Assembly (NCBI RefSeq): GCF_900156265.1
Contig: NZ_FTNE01000014.1
Coordinates: 22,470-86,469, forward strand
Direction of reading: 5' to 3'
DNA from: Acidiphilium rubrum
Lineage (GTDB): Bacteria > Pseudomonadota > Alphaproteobacteria > Acetobacterales > Acetobacteraceae
Length of the DNA: 64,000 bases
This document shows, one piece after another, positions 8,436 to 17,510 of the stretch. Below the pieces are notes generated by a model. The model was not told where the DNA came from and searched no databases. It saw nothing but the letters and a program-made list of their open reading frames with translations. Each line of letters begins with the position of its first letter. The first letter of the stretch is position 1. A program made the position numbers and the translations under genes.

Positions 8436-9169
8436 CGGGCGATATGATGGTTCCTCATGGTTTTTTTACCCGTGAAGGCGGCGTATCGACCGGAGCCTAC
8501 CAAAGTCTCAACTGCGGCATGTCGGGACAGGATGCCCCAGTTCACGTCATCGAGAACCGCGCCCGCGCCGCGTGGGCAATCGGTGCCGATCCATCGTGCC
8601 TGGTTGGACTGAAGCAAGTGCACGGTACACATGTCATAATCGTAACCAAAGGTTGGGCGGCCGGCGATGGTCCAGTCGCGGACGCAATGGTCACCGACCG
8701 CGCTGGCATTGCGCTCGGCGTGATCACTGCCGACTGTGCACCGGTGCTCTTGTCCGACTCTACAAATCGCATCGTTGGCGCGGCTCATGCGGGTTGGCGG
8801 GGCGCCGCTGCCGGCGTGCTTGAAGCTACGGTAGCAGCCATGCAAGCCTTGGGCGCGGAGACGATCTCAGCGGTCATTGGTCCCTGTATCCAGCGCGACA
8901 GTTATGAGGTTGGCGCCGATCTCCACAACGCGATCGTTTCACGCGAACCCGCACATATCTGTTTTTTCAGTCAGACCAGCGAGGATCACTGGCAGTTTGA
9001 TCTATCCGGCTACGCAGCCAAACGTCTGGCATTGATCGGTATCAGGACTTCGATCATACCGCACGATACTTACGCCGAAGAGGATCTGTTCTTTTCACAT
9101 CGCCGTCGCACTAAACGTGCCGAAGGTGTCGGCGGACACCAAATTTCCATCATTCGGAACCAGGCATGA
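8420..9169 (+). CDS. pgeF: Peptidoglycan editing factor PgeF (YfiH/laccase-domain family)
   Basis: A 249-residue protein of the multicopper-polyphenol-oxidase-like family that removes wrongly inserted L-serine from peptidoglycan precursors. The metal-binding triad is visible: LKQVHGTH (His 68), ITADCAPVLL (Cys 106) and AAHAGWRGAA (His 123). It starts 16 bp inside the preceding gene and overlaps the following lipoprotein ATG, continuing the operon. Normal family length. Confidence 0.9.
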   Translation: MVRMLTGDMMVPHGFFTREGGVSTGAYQSLNCGMSGQDAPVHVIENRARAAWAIGADPSCLVGLKQVHGTHVIIVTKGWAAGDGPVADAMVTDRAGIALGVITADCAPVLLSDSTNRIVGAAHAGWRGAAAGVLEATVAAMQALGAETISAVIGPCIQRDSYEVGADLHNAIVSREPAHICFFSQTSEDHWQFDLSGYAAKRLALIGIRTSIIPHDTYAEEDLFFSHRRRTKRAEGVGGHQISIIRNQA

Positions 9170-10107
9170 ATCGCTACCTCTTTCTCCTTGTGCCGGCACT
9201 CCTTGTCGGTTGTGGCACGCTGCCACAGCCCTTTCTTGGGCGCCCAGGTCGCGAAGGTGCCGTTTTATCGGTACCGCCGCCTCCAGTCCTCATCATCCCG
9301 CCGCCGCATGACGCGTTGCTGGGCAACTCGGCATCCCACCTTTACGCCAACGATCTAGCCAAAGCGCTAGTGGCCGAAGACGTTCCCAGCATAATGCGCC
9401 CTGCTGGCAAGTTCGACTGGCGCCTGATCGCTCGCGCCAAACTTTCCGGCGATCAGGTTATCCCCACGTTCACCATCATGGGGCCAACCGGCAAAGTCTA
9501 TGGCCAATCCACTGGCGCGGCCGTGTCCGGTCAAGCATGGTCGGACGGAAATGCTGCAACACTCAACGCCGCAGCCACATCGGCCGCGCCTGATCTGGCG
9601 CAGCAACTGGGAACCATCAATGCGAGTGTGCAGCAAAGCAACCCCCGATCGCTCGAAAATCGTCCGGCCCGCGCGCTGCTCGCTCAAGTGTCAGGCGCGC
9701 CAGGCGACGGCGATCACGCCCTCGCACTTGATGTCCGGCGAGACCTTGCACAACTGGGCGTCGTCCTCGTTGAGCACAAACAGGATGCCGATTTCATCAT
9801 TTCCGGCGTCGTCAAGGTATCGCCAAGCCCTCATCAATCAGCGGTTTCAGAGTCCGATATCGTCGAACTGGACTGGCTCGTCCACAGCCAGAGCGGTGCA
9901 TTTATCGGCAAGGTCAGTCAGTTGCACGATCTCGCTCCTGCTCAGGTGGCACCGTACTGGGGCGACGTCGCAGTCGCGGCTGCTCAGCAGGCCGCTCTAG
10001 GAATTAAGCAGGTTATTGTGAATGCAATTCCAAAGCGCGCAGTCGTCCCTTTGGCTGCGGCAACGTCAGGGGAGTCTGCCAAACCGGTGAGACCGCCTGC
10101 ACCCTGA
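9166..10107 (+). CDS. Hypothetical lipoprotein
   Basis: A 313-residue protein with a clear lipoprotein signal (hydrophobic residues 5-15, lipobox LLVGC, Cys 16) and a proline-rich stretch after it (VPPPPVLIIPPPHD). The body has two alpha/beta repeats with patterns such as LAKALVAEDVPSIMRP and LAQLGVVLVEHKQDADFIISGVV. I do not recognise a named family. It is the last gene of the rfaD-lgt-midA-pgeF operon, so its own acyl chain would be added by the neighbouring Lgt. Its 3' end overlaps the convergent Hint-protein gene by 95 bp. Confidence 0.7.
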   Translation: MNRYLFLLVPALLVGCGTLPQPFLGRPGREGAVLSVPPPPVLIIPPPHDALLGNSASHLYANDLAKALVAEDVPSIMRPAGKFDWRLIARAKLSGDQVIPTFTIMGPTGKVYGQSTGAAVSGQAWSDGNAATLNAAATSAAPDLAQQLGTINASVQQSNPRSLENRPARALLAQVSGAPGDGDHALALDVRRDLAQLGVVLVEHKQDADFIISGVVKVSPSPHQSAVSESDIVELDWLVHSQSGAFIGKVSQLHDLAPAQVAPYWGDVAVAAAQQAALGIKQVIVNAIPKRAVVPLAAATSGESAKPVRPPAP

Positions 10108-12343
10108 AGGCAATCTCCCGCGCGCCCGAGGCATCAAAAACCGCCGCACCATCGGTCCAGCGAAACCAACGGCGACCGCGGAGCTCCGGCATGTGAAAGC
10201 CTGACATGAAGCGTGTATCGCCTGCATCAACCAGCCTGCCGTCCACCGTAACATCCGTAATGGCTACCCCCAGACGACGACAATCCAGCGACGCCGGATC
10301 GAGATCGGCAGGCCGTGATGATGTTGAATTGACTGCGAAGCGATGTGTCTCAATCGGAAGGCGAAAAATCCATTGTCCGTTATCCGCACCTTTTGCAGTA
10401 AGGAGACGACCATCGGCGAACACATCAAATCGCCCCGCAACCGGGTGAACACCCCGTTCGCATAGACGCTCATGTAAATGCAGCCGGACTGCGGTCAAAT
10501 CAGCCCCTTCGGAGACCAAGGGAGCGAAGGCTCGCTCACGATCCCAATGCGGTGCCGCAAAATCCGCATGGAGCGATACCAGCCCTTTTGACCCCACAAA
10601 ATTATGTCGGTTGCCGCAGTCCAGGTAGGTTTCAACGGGGAGCGTTTCCGCCCAGACCACGCTATGCTCCATCAGTTCAATGTGATGGTATATCACCTCC
10701 GGCACATCGATCTGCCTGATCGAAATGCCATTGATCAAATGCTTGGCTGCGATAAGCAACCCTGCACAATAAATTGCGTGATCTGGCGACACGTATAAAT
10801 CCCGCGATGGCACACCGGGTCCGAACGCGCTCCGCTCGATCACGATCGGCAGTACCATTTCTGGGTTTGGGTGGCGATCGCAATCGACCCATCGCTGACC
10901 AACCCATATCAACGGTCTAGCTCGACCATCGTGGGTAACGACAGTATCGCCCGTTCGAAGATCTTCGACTGCACGGGGGCCGTCTGGCGTTAGAATCTGT
11001 GTTCCTGCGCGGAAGCAAGGGGGAGCGACGATTTCATACGCCGCCGTCACCGACGAAACTGGCCCCATCGACACCAGAGCAAGCGTGCCAGGATCTGTCG
11101 CAAACGTGATTGTTGATGAGGATAGACCGCCAGCAGTCCACGTGAAAAGGTTGCCCGATTGGTGTGAGGTTACGGTCTCGTTCACGCCGAAGCCCGTGAT
11201 CTCAATCGTATCGCCGGAGGTAAAGCTCGCGATCTCACCGGAAAAACTGTGACTATCCGTGAGCAGCAAAGCAGATTGTCCACCCTGGAAATCAACCACT
11301 TGACCTGCTCCGACCACGTTACCAAGCGCCACCGTGCCGCCAGATAGATCGATGGTGCCGGTTCCGGACATGGAAGAAGTGATTGACAGCGAGTCCCCGT
11401 TCCTCTCGATCAATGTTCCGTTGTTATCAAATAAAGCCTGGCCGGCCATGTCCGAAGTGCCCGCGAACTCCCACGCGGCACCGTTGCTCAGCGAAATTGT
11501 CGGAAACAATGAAACCTCGTGGCCGAGATTCGCTATTGTCCCAACCGATGTTCCTCCGAAAATCAGATTCGCAGAACCTCCACCGTTCGCAAATCCATTA
11601 AGGACCGCACCAGGCAGCAAGGTCAAAGAATCGGCGATAACCCCTTTTGCAAACGAAACAGCCTCTCCGCCAGCGCCCGTAATCGTGCCTCCATCGATAA
11701 TAGTTACATCATTCTGACCCGCTCCTACAACGACGCCTACCTGTCCAGTATCAACACCAAAATTTGAAAAGTTTGAATAGTCGCCAACATTAATCCCAAT
11801 GCTGCCCCCGGAGACGACGCCGGTCGATGTGTTGGTGAACGACCCCAGAGCTACCCAAACGCCGATGCCCCCGCCCGCGGACGTATTCCCGCTGCTTATC
11901 ACCCCGTCATTGACCATAGTTGACGTTGCTGGTCCGTCACCCGAAAACTTTACACCCTCCAGCGCAGCCAAGCCTCCGCTGATCGTGGCTCCCATCAGAT
12001 TATCAACGATTAGCTGCCCTTGATTAACCGCAATACCGGCCTTACCGCCATGAATATAGCCGCTGTTCAAGAGGGTCAGTGGCGCTGAAGTCGATGTGAT
12101 GCCGTAGGCGTTTACGCCGATAACGATTCCCGAGTTATCGATGAAACCGCCGCCCTTAAGAAATATTCCTTCTCCGCTCGTTGCGGATATGGTACCACCA
12201 TTATCGACGGTCCAATTTGTCGCTGCAAAAATCCCATCACCAGCGCTAGCTGAAACGTCGCCTGAGACGGTAAGCGGATTTCCGTAAGTCGGCGAAACTA
12301 GAGTGATACCGTGATCGACAGTTGCGTTGAGCGTTCCGGACAT
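10013..12343 (-). CDS. Beta-helix repeat protein with C-terminal Hint (Hint_2) domain
   Basis: A 776-residue protein. Residues 1-430 are low in Cys and charged residues and rich in Gly, Ser, Thr and Asn, with repeated phrases (DNGGTISATSGEG, IDNSGIVIGVNAYG, LNSGYIHGGKAG) typical of a right-handed beta-helix or adhesin-like passenger. A Hint domain follows at about 442-585, beginning CFRAGTQILTPDG (Cys 443), with LRTGDTVVTHDG and YVSPDHAI (His 522). The last 190 residues resemble the tail common to Hint_2 proteins of this family (RLGVAITDV, FRWTDG). No N-terminal signal peptide is visible, so any export would use another signal. Hint domains self-cleave at the Cys; the partner product is not evident. 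Confidence 0.75.
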   Translation of the reverse strand: MSGTLNATVDHGITLVSPTYGNPLTVSGDVSASAGDGIFAATNWTVDNGGTISATSGEGIFLKGGGFIDNSGIVIGVNAYGITSTSAPLTLLNSGYIHGGKAGIAVNQGQLIVDNLMGATISGGLAALEGVKFSGDGPATSTMVNDGVISSGNTSAGGGIGVWVALGSFTNTSTGVVSGGSIGINVGDYSNFSNFGVDTGQVGVVVGAGQNDVTIIDGGTITGAGGEAVSFAKGVIADSLTLLPGAVLNGFANGGGSANLIFGGTSVGTIANLGHEVSLFPTISLSNGAAWEFAGTSDMAGQALFDNNGTLIERNGDSLSITSSMSGTGTIDLSGGTVALGNVVGAGQVVDFQGGQSALLLTDSHSFSGEIASFTSGDTIEITGFGVNETVTSHQSGNLFTWTAGGLSSSTITFATDPGTLALVSMGPVSSVTAAYEIVAPPCFRAGTQILTPDGPRAVEDLRTGDTVVTHDGRARPLIWVGQRWVDCDRHPNPEMVLPIVIERSAFGPGVPSRDLYVSPDHAIYCAGLLIAAKHLINGISIRQIDVPEVIYHHIELMEHSVVWAETLPVETYLDCGNRHNFVGSKGLVSLHADFAAPHWDRERAFAPLVSEGADLTAVRLHLHERLCERGVHPVAGRFDVFADGRLLTAKGADNGQWIFRLPIETHRFAVNSTSSRPADLDPASLDCRRLGVAITDVTVDGRLVDAGDTRFMSGFHMPELRGRRWFRWTDGAAVFDASGAREIAFRVQAVSPVWQTPLTLPQPKGRLRALELHSQ

Positions 12344-12466
12344 CTAATCCCCCAATCGTTACGAACGGACAATTCGCAACCTGAGGATGTATTTGACATT
12401 AAATCTTAAGTTGTGTCACGCAAAATCTTTGTCAATACTTAGTATTTATTAATAGATAAATCTATA
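12344..12466 (-). promoter_or_regulatory. AT-rich leader of the Hint-protein gene, with palindrome after uvrC
   Basis: This 123-bp gap is much more AT-rich than its neighbours. A perfect 6-bp inverted repeat, ATAGAT-AA-ATCTAT, lies at 12452-12465, directly behind the uvrC stop. On the minus strand a TTGACA box occurs at 12435-12430, but no well-spaced -10 is obvious. It probably holds the promoter of the Hint-protein gene; the exact element is not determined. Confidence 0.35.
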
Positions 12467-14434
12467 TTATTCAACGCTTGCTCCTATGTTAAAGTGCGCA
12501 TAGATCAGCTTGGCTATTGCCTTATTAATACCTGAAACAGCCTCTAGATCGCGAAGGCCAGCCTGCTTGACTCCACGAGCAGATCCAAAGTGATTGAGTA
12601 ATGCCCGCTTTCGCGCCGCCCCCACACCTTCAATTTCATCAAGCTCACTCGTTGTGATTTTCTTACTCCGGCCGGCGCGGTGGGTCGTGATGGCAAAGCG
12701 ATGTGCTTCATCCCGCAACCGCTGCAAGAAATATAAAACCGGATCTCGCGCCGGCAGTTGGAAAGGCGGCCGGTCTTTCTGATAAAACCATTCGCGGCCG
12801 GCATCCCGGTCGGGTCCTTTGGCAATGGCGACCAATCGCACATCGCGAATGCCTAAATCATCAAAGACCGCCTGCGCGGCCGACAACTGCCCGATGCCAC
12901 CGTCGATCAACACAAGGTCCGGCCAAGTCCCATTGGTACGATCTGGATCTTCCGCCATAATCCGCGAGAAGCGTCGTGTCAGAACTTCACGCATCATGGC
13001 AAAATCATCGCCGGGCGTAATCGGTCCCTTTATCGCGAATTTTCGATAGGCAGATTTCACAAATCCATCTGCCCCTGAGACGACCATTACGCCATAGGCG
13101 CTGGTGCCCATGATGTGCGAGTTGTCATAGACCTCGATACGGGTAAGCTGTTGATCTAGGCCAAACAATGCCGCGGTAGCAGCCAGGAGCTTTTCCTGAC
13201 CAGCGGACTCCGCAAGTTTGCGCTCCATCGCTTCACGCGCATTCGTCTCCGCGTGAAGAACAACGTCGCGCTTCTCGCCACGCTGCGGCACCGCTATCTC
13301 GACTTTGCGATCAGCCCGCAACGTCAAAGCCTCGGCGAGCAAGTCGACTTCAAACACCGATTCGTTAAGCAAAATCAGTGGCGGCGGTGTTTTATCGTCA
13401 TAGAACTGGGCGATGAATGCCGCGAGCACGTCGGCCGCGCCCTCACCCCTGGCTTGCGACGGAAAGAAGCTGCGATTGCCGTTGTTTCGTCCCCCGCGAA
13501 TAAAAAATACCTGAACGCAGAACTGTCCGGCCGCTTGGTATATTGCAATCACATCAGCATTCGCGATGCTTTCAGGATTGATAACATCAGAACCCTGGAT
13601 GTGGGTAAGGCCGCGGATGCGGTCGCGAATCGCTGCGGCGCGCTCGAACGCCAGCGCCGCGGAAGCAGCCTCCATTTCCGCGGCCAGATCTCGTTGCACG
13701 GTACCCGCCTTACCCGAGAGAAATGCTCTGGCCTGATTGACCGTCACGCCGTATTCGCTGGGCGATATTCGGCCAACACAAGGTGCCGAGCAACGCTTGA
13801 TTTGATGCAGTAGGCAAGGACGCGACCGGTTGGCAAAAACCGTATCGGCACACGTCCTTAACAAAAACACTCGCTGCAATGCCTGAATGGTCTGATTTAC
13901 CGACCAGGCAGACGCAAACGGCCCCCAGTAATCACCTTTGCGGGTTTGCGCGCCACGATGCTTGGTCAGCTGAGGAAACGCACCGTCCGCAGTAATCATA
14001 AGCCAAGGATATGACTTGTCGTCACGCAACAAGATGTTGTAGCGGGGCTTCAGCCGCTTGATCAGGTTGGCCTCAAGCAGCAGGGCCTCGGCCTCAGTGT
14101 GCGTTGTGACAACCTCGACCCCGACGGTCTCTGCGACCATTCGCCGAAGGCGCTCCGGCAGTCGATACGGTTGCGTATAAGCGATTACGCGCTTTTTCAG
14201 GCTTCGCGCCTTCCCGACGTAAAGTGCGTTTCCGCCTGCATCAAGCATCCGATAAACACCTGGCCCAGCGGGCAGCGTCGACAACGCAGACAAAATGACC
14301 TCGACTCCCGCCTTCGTGATAGTTTCCGTCACGCGACAGTCCACCAAGTTATCGATGCTTGTTTGTTGTGGATAACTCTGTGCGTAACTGAAACCCAACC
14401 TTGTACGGGCACGCGTTTCAAGACTCGCCTCCAA
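12467..14434 (-). CDS. uvrC: Excinuclease ABC subunit C
   Basis: A protein of up to 655 residues, the dual-incision nuclease of nucleotide excision repair. It shows the N-terminal GIY-YIG domain ([11 protein letters not shown]...[13 protein letters not shown]), conserved [21 protein letters not shown], a UVR motif ([23 protein letters not shown]), the RNase H-like half ([24 protein letters not shown]) and C-terminal HhH motifs. The start is uncertain: the first 45 residues are not conserved, and a GTG at complement 14332-14330 would give a more usual N-terminus. No alphaproteobacterial SOS box (GTTC-N7-GTTC) was seen upstream. Confidence 0.92.
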   Translation of the reverse strand: MEASLETRARTRLGFSYAQSYPQQTSIDNLVDCRVTETITKAGVEVILSALSTLPAGPGVYRMLDAGGNALYVGKARSLKKRVIAYTQPYRLPERLRRMVAETVGVEVVTTHTEAEALLLEANLIKRLKPRYNILLRDDKSYPWLMITADGAFPQLTKHRGAQTRKGDYWGPFASAWSVNQTIQALQRVFLLRTCADTVFANRSRPCLLHQIKRCSAPCVGRISPSEYGVTVNQARAFLSGKAGTVQRDLAAEMEAASAALAFERAAAIRDRIRGLTHIQGSDVINPESIANADVIAIYQAAGQFCVQVFFIRGGRNNGNRSFFPSQARGEGAADVLAAFIAQFYDDKTPPPLILLNESVFEVDLLAEALTLRADRKVEIAVPQRGEKRDVVLHAETNAREAMERKLAESAGQEKLLAATAALFGLDQQLTRIEVYDNSHIMGTSAYGVMVVSGADGFVKSAYRKFAIKGPITPGDDFAMMREVLTRRFSRIMAEDPDRTNGTWPDLVLIDGGIGQLSAAQAVFDDLGIRDVRLVAIAKGPDRDAGREWFYQKDRPPFQLPARDPVLYFLQRLRDEAHRFAITTHRAGRSKKITTSELDEIEGVGAARKRALLNHFGSARGVKQAGLRDLEAVSGINKAIAKLIYAHFNIGASVE

Positions 14435-14774
14435 TCCACCAATATTTTAGCAAAATGGTCACAACATATTGAATCATATGGTATTTCATCCCTCATATAT
14501 GACACTGGCGTTACATACCTGTGAGCTAGCGGCCTGATTTTGTGCGATATTTTATCTGGTGGACAACTTTTTTCCTAACGCTTGAGGAAGCGCCCCAATT
14601 CGGCCACTCGCCGTCCCTGAAAGCACGGTCCATTTCCGTCATCCCCGGTGTTTAACCACAATTTTTTGGCCTACCGATCTGGCGCCCGGTTGAAAGGCGT
14701 GATCGGTGCCAGTCGACACGCTTTCGCTTGGAGCGCTAAACGCTATGAGTTCCCTGACACAAAAGAGGCAATAC
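14435..14774. other. Divergent intergenic region between uvrC and the M17 peptidase gene
   Basis: About 340 bp. The half next to uvrC (roughly 14440-14570) is AT-rich, the other half is of normal composition. It must carry promoters for both genes. A GTG-initiated extension of the peptidase frame to 14706 is possible but has no convincing ribosome-binding site. I see no RNA gene and no repeat. Confidence 0.4.
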
Positions 14775-16163
14775 ATGAACGCTTCAACCATCGCTGTCGA
14801 AACCATAAGTCCGGAACCAGCAGTGTTGCCCATATATCCCCTGCGTCCGTCCGAACTGCAAGATTTCCTCAAAACCTGCGATGGTCCCACCGCGGCGTTT
14901 ATCACAGCGCAAGGCTTCACTGGCCAGGAGCGGAGGATTGTTCTGATACCTGGTCAAAACGGCATCGCCTGTGCCCTGCTTGGACTTGGAGACGATCACA
15001 CGCATTTCACGTTCGGGATATTGAGCGAGGCCTTACCGTCCAACACGCGGTGGGGTTTGGTGTCCGGGAGTTACGACTCCGAGCAAGCCTTCCTGGCCAT
15101 CGAACGAGGTGCGTATCGGTATAATCGTTTCAAACCACAGACACCAGGATTGGCGCACATCGTTATCCCCAACTCGCGTTCCAGGTCATCTGTTTTGGCA
15201 AAAGCGATCTATGAAGCACGTGACTTGATTAACGCGCCTGCTAACATATTGGGCCCTGCGGAATTAGCAGACGCCGGCGCTAACCTTGCATCGCGCTTTA
15301 ACGCCAAAATCGAGCGATTTACCGGTGATGCTTTAAACGATGGCTACCCGGCGTTGGCCGCCGTGGGCGCTGGATCGTCTCGGCAGTCGCAAATGTTACG
15401 ATTTCAGTGGGGCGACAACAAGGACCTGCCGTTGATCTCGCTTTGCGGTAAAGGCGTCTGCTTTGATACCGGCGGGTACGACATCAAGCCAAGCGGCGCG
15501 ATGCTTCGCATGAAAAAGGATATGGGGGGCGCCGCCATTGCACTCGGCGTCGCTCAGGCCGTGATGGCGCTGAACCTGCAGGTCCGCCTTGATGTCCGGA
15601 TCGGTTGCGTAGAAAACAGCATATCCGGACACGCAATGCGGCCGCTCGACGTCCTAAAAACGCGCGCCGGGCTGATGGTCGAGGTCGGCAACACGGACGC
15701 GGAAGGCCGCCTGGTGCTCGCAGATTTATTAACTGATGCCGCTGCCGCCAAACCCGACTGGCTGATCGATTTCGCGACCCTTACCGGTGCCGCTCGCGTT
15801 GCTCTTGGCCCGGATATCCCCGCCCTGTTTTCCAACAGTGATCGTCTCGCCAACGCCCTGCTTGCGGGCGGCAACGCAGCACACGACCCGCTTTGGCGCC
15901 TTCCCCTTTGGTCCGGCTATGATTCGTGGCTCGACAGCAGCATCGCCGATTGCAACACGGTGGGTGCCAAACCGATGGCCGGTGCGATCGTTGCGGCCCT
16001 ATTCCTCAACCGCTTTGTACCGAGGGATGTGTCGTGGGCACATATCGACACTTACGCATGGAACGACCAGAACCGGCCCGCGCGGCCAGAAGGCGGCGAA
16101 GCTCAATCACTTTTAGCAACGGTCTCGGCGATTGAACGCCTCGGCGAAAAGGGCCGCGATTGA
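14775..16163 (+). CDS. Leucyl aminopeptidase family protein (M17)
   Basis: A 462-residue cytosolic metallo-aminopeptidase. The C-terminal catalytic half has LINAPANILGPAELADAG, GKGVCFDTGGYDIKPS (metal and catalytic Lys), MKKDMGGAA and the signature VGNTDAEGRLVLADLL. The N-terminal half is divergent, as usual in the PepB-like branch. The ATG at 14775 has AGAGG 7-11 bp upstream, better than the GTG at 14706. It is transcribed divergently from uvrC and alone. Confidence 0.88.
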   Translation: MNASTIAVETISPEPAVLPIYPLRPSELQDFLKTCDGPTAAFITAQGFTGQERRIVLIPGQNGIACALLGLGDDHTHFTFGILSEALPSNTRWGLVSGSYDSEQAFLAIERGAYRYNRFKPQTPGLAHIVIPNSRSRSSVLAKAIYEARDLINAPANILGPAELADAGANLASRFNAKIERFTGDALNDGYPALAAVGAGSSRQSQMLRFQWGDNKDLPLISLCGKGVCFDTGGYDIKPSGAMLRMKKDMGGAAIALGVAQAVMALNLQVRLDVRIGCVENSISGHAMRPLDVLKTRAGLMVEVGNTDAEGRLVLADLLTDAAAAKPDWLIDFATLTGAARVALGPDIPALFSNSDRLANALLAGGNAAHDPLWRLPLWSGYDSWLDSSIADCNTVGAKPMAGAIVAALFLNRFVPRDVSWAHIDTYAWNDQNRPARPEGGEAQSLLATVSAIERLGEKGRD

Positions 16164-16190
16164 ATTATGCCAAAATCACGGCATGCGGCC

Positions 16191-16207
16191 TTGCAACGGT
16201 GTTGCAA
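16191..16207. promoter_or_regulatory. Inverted repeat downstream of the M17 peptidase gene
   Basis: Arms TTGCAAC (16191-16197) and GTTGCAA (16201-16207) are perfect complements with a 3-base spacer. It starts 27 bp after the peptidase stop and about 190 bp before the MarR gene. It is followed by a T-rich but interrupted stretch, so it may be a weak terminator or an operator. Confidence 0.35.
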
Positions 16208-16324
16208 TGTTTTCATGTTTCGGTGTCTTGTTCTACCCTGTGAAGTCTCATAACTGTTGCAGGATCGATCGTTGTTGACCCGGCATGACGTCTTAATGCT
16301 CGGTGGTTAAGAAATGATCTTACG

Positions 16325-16338
16325 ATACCATACGGTAT
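16325..16338. promoter_or_regulatory. Candidate operator upstream of the MarR-family gene
   Basis: Inverted repeat ATACC-ATAC-GGTAT (16325-16338), 60 bp upstream of the MarR-family ATG. MarR proteins commonly repress their own gene through short dyads near the promoter, so autoregulation is a reasonable guess. The dyad is short and could be chance. Confidence 0.3.
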
Positions 16339-16398
16339 GAGGCCGGTGAGCGGTCTTCGGAAATTTCCGCCGTTCGCAAATGAAGAGGAGTTTAACTC

Positions 16399-16788
16399 AT
16401 GGCAGCACAAATGACGTCAGATGACCTTGTTGGGGTCCTGCGCGATACGGTCGTCGCGTTGGTGAGGCGCGACGGCGTCGACCTCTCCGCGCGGCAACTT
16501 GGTGTCTTCCTAACATGCTATCTCAACGAAGGAGCGCACACCGTTCGCGGCCTGGCCCAGCAACTCAACGTGTCGAAACCGGCAATCACACGCGCCCTCG
16601 ATCGCCTCTCCGACCTCGACTTGGCGCGCCGCAAAGTAGACCCCGCTGATCGTCGCAGCGTCCTGGTGCAACGCACAACGAAAGGGTCGGCATTTCTCAG
16701 GGAAATCCGCTCGGTCATGGGTGAGTTGATCGCGGCCGGCCGTGCGCCCGTCGATGTGGCACCACGCCGGTCTGCGGTAGCTGGTTGA
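16399..16788 (+). CDS. MarR family transcriptional regulator
   Basis: A 129-residue protein with a central winged helix: LSARQLGVFLTCYL, then HTVRGLAQQLNVSKPAITRALDRLSDLDLARR (helix-turn-helix, about residues 50-80) and the wing DPADRRSVLVQ. A good AGAGGAG ribosome site lies about 8 bp before the ATG. Its stop overlaps a possible TTG start of the LolA-like gene, though the better ATG there lies 39 bp further on. Ligand and targets unknown; the shared transcript with the LolA-like gene suggests an envelope role, which is inference. Confidence 0.85.
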   Translation: MAAQMTSDDLVGVLRDTVVALVRRDGVDLSARQLGVFLTCYLNEGAHTVRGLAQQLNVSKPAITRALDRLSDLDLARRKVDPADRRSVLVQRTTKGSAFLREIRSVMGELIAAGRAPVDVAPRRSAVAG

Positions 16789-16826
16789 GTTCGAATGGTC
16801 ATCATTACGGTGCAATTTTGACGACC

Positions 16827-17441
16827 ATGTTGCGAATCGCGTTCGTCGCACTGGGCCTCGTGTTGGGCGCGGGTCCAGTGTATTCGGCAGCCACGCCGAC
16901 GCCTTCTGGCGCAAATAGCGCTGTATTGACCAAGGTCGCCGACTATCTGAATGGCTTGAAAACGATAACTGCGAAATTTATGCAAGTCGGACCCGATGGC
17001 TCTGTTCGCACCGGTCAGGCGATTGTCCAACGGCCCGGAAAGATGCGGTTTCAGTATGACAAGCCGAATGCTCAGTTGCTTGTCGCGGGATTCGGGCTGC
17101 TCGTCTACCACGATCCGCAACTCGATCAAACGACAAATATCCCGCTTGCCTCCACCCCACTCGGGATCCTGCTCGATAAGACCGTTCGCTTGTCCGGTAA
17201 GGTGACGGTGACGAAAGTATCGCAGCCACCGGGTGAGGTGCAGGTAAGTCTGATCAGAACCGGCAAAGCACAGCAGGGTCATATCACGCTGATATTCTCC
17301 ACCGACCCGATGGAACTGCGTCAATGGCGCGTCACCGATACTCAGGGCCAACTAACCCAGGTTACTCTCTACGATCTGCATTCCGCCAAGCCGTTCCCAA
17401 ATAAAGACTTTGAATATATTCAAGGCATCACACCAAACTAG
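16827..17441 (+). CDS. LolA-like outer-membrane lipoprotein carrier family protein
   Basis: A 204-residue periplasmic protein with a signal peptide (MLRIAFVALGLVLG..., cleavage probably after VYSA). The body is LolA-like: LNGLKTITAKFMQVGPDGSVRTGQAIVQRPGKMRFQY is cut here to its recognisable parts, LKTITAKFMQ and RPGKMRFQYD, followed by beta strands and a C-terminal VTLYDL segment. LolA shuttles lipoproteins from the inner to the outer membrane. I prefer the ATG at 16827 over the TTG at 16785 because it puts the signal peptide at the N-terminus. Paralogue versus true LolA cannot be decided. Confidence 0.75.
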   Translation: MLRIAFVALGLVLGAGPVYSAATPTPSGANSAVLTKVADYLNGLKTITAKFMQVGPDGSVRTGQAIVQRPGKMRFQYDKPNAQLLVAGFGLLVYHDPQLDQTTNIPLASTPLGILLDKTVRLSGKVTVTKVSQPPGEVQVSLIRTGKAQQGHITLIFSTDPMELRQWRVTDTQGQLTQVTLYDLHSAKPFPNKDFEYIQGITPN

Positions 17442-17510
17442 CATGTGGCGCATTCCTGACTGCCGCGGTGTGGGTGGTGACACGCCGCGTGAAATTTGGG
17501 AGTAGTCAGC

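Noticed and set aside
14706..14774. GTG start for the M17 peptidase at 14706
   Set aside because: The ATG at 14775 has a clear ribosome-binding site; the added residues show no conservation pattern I recognise.
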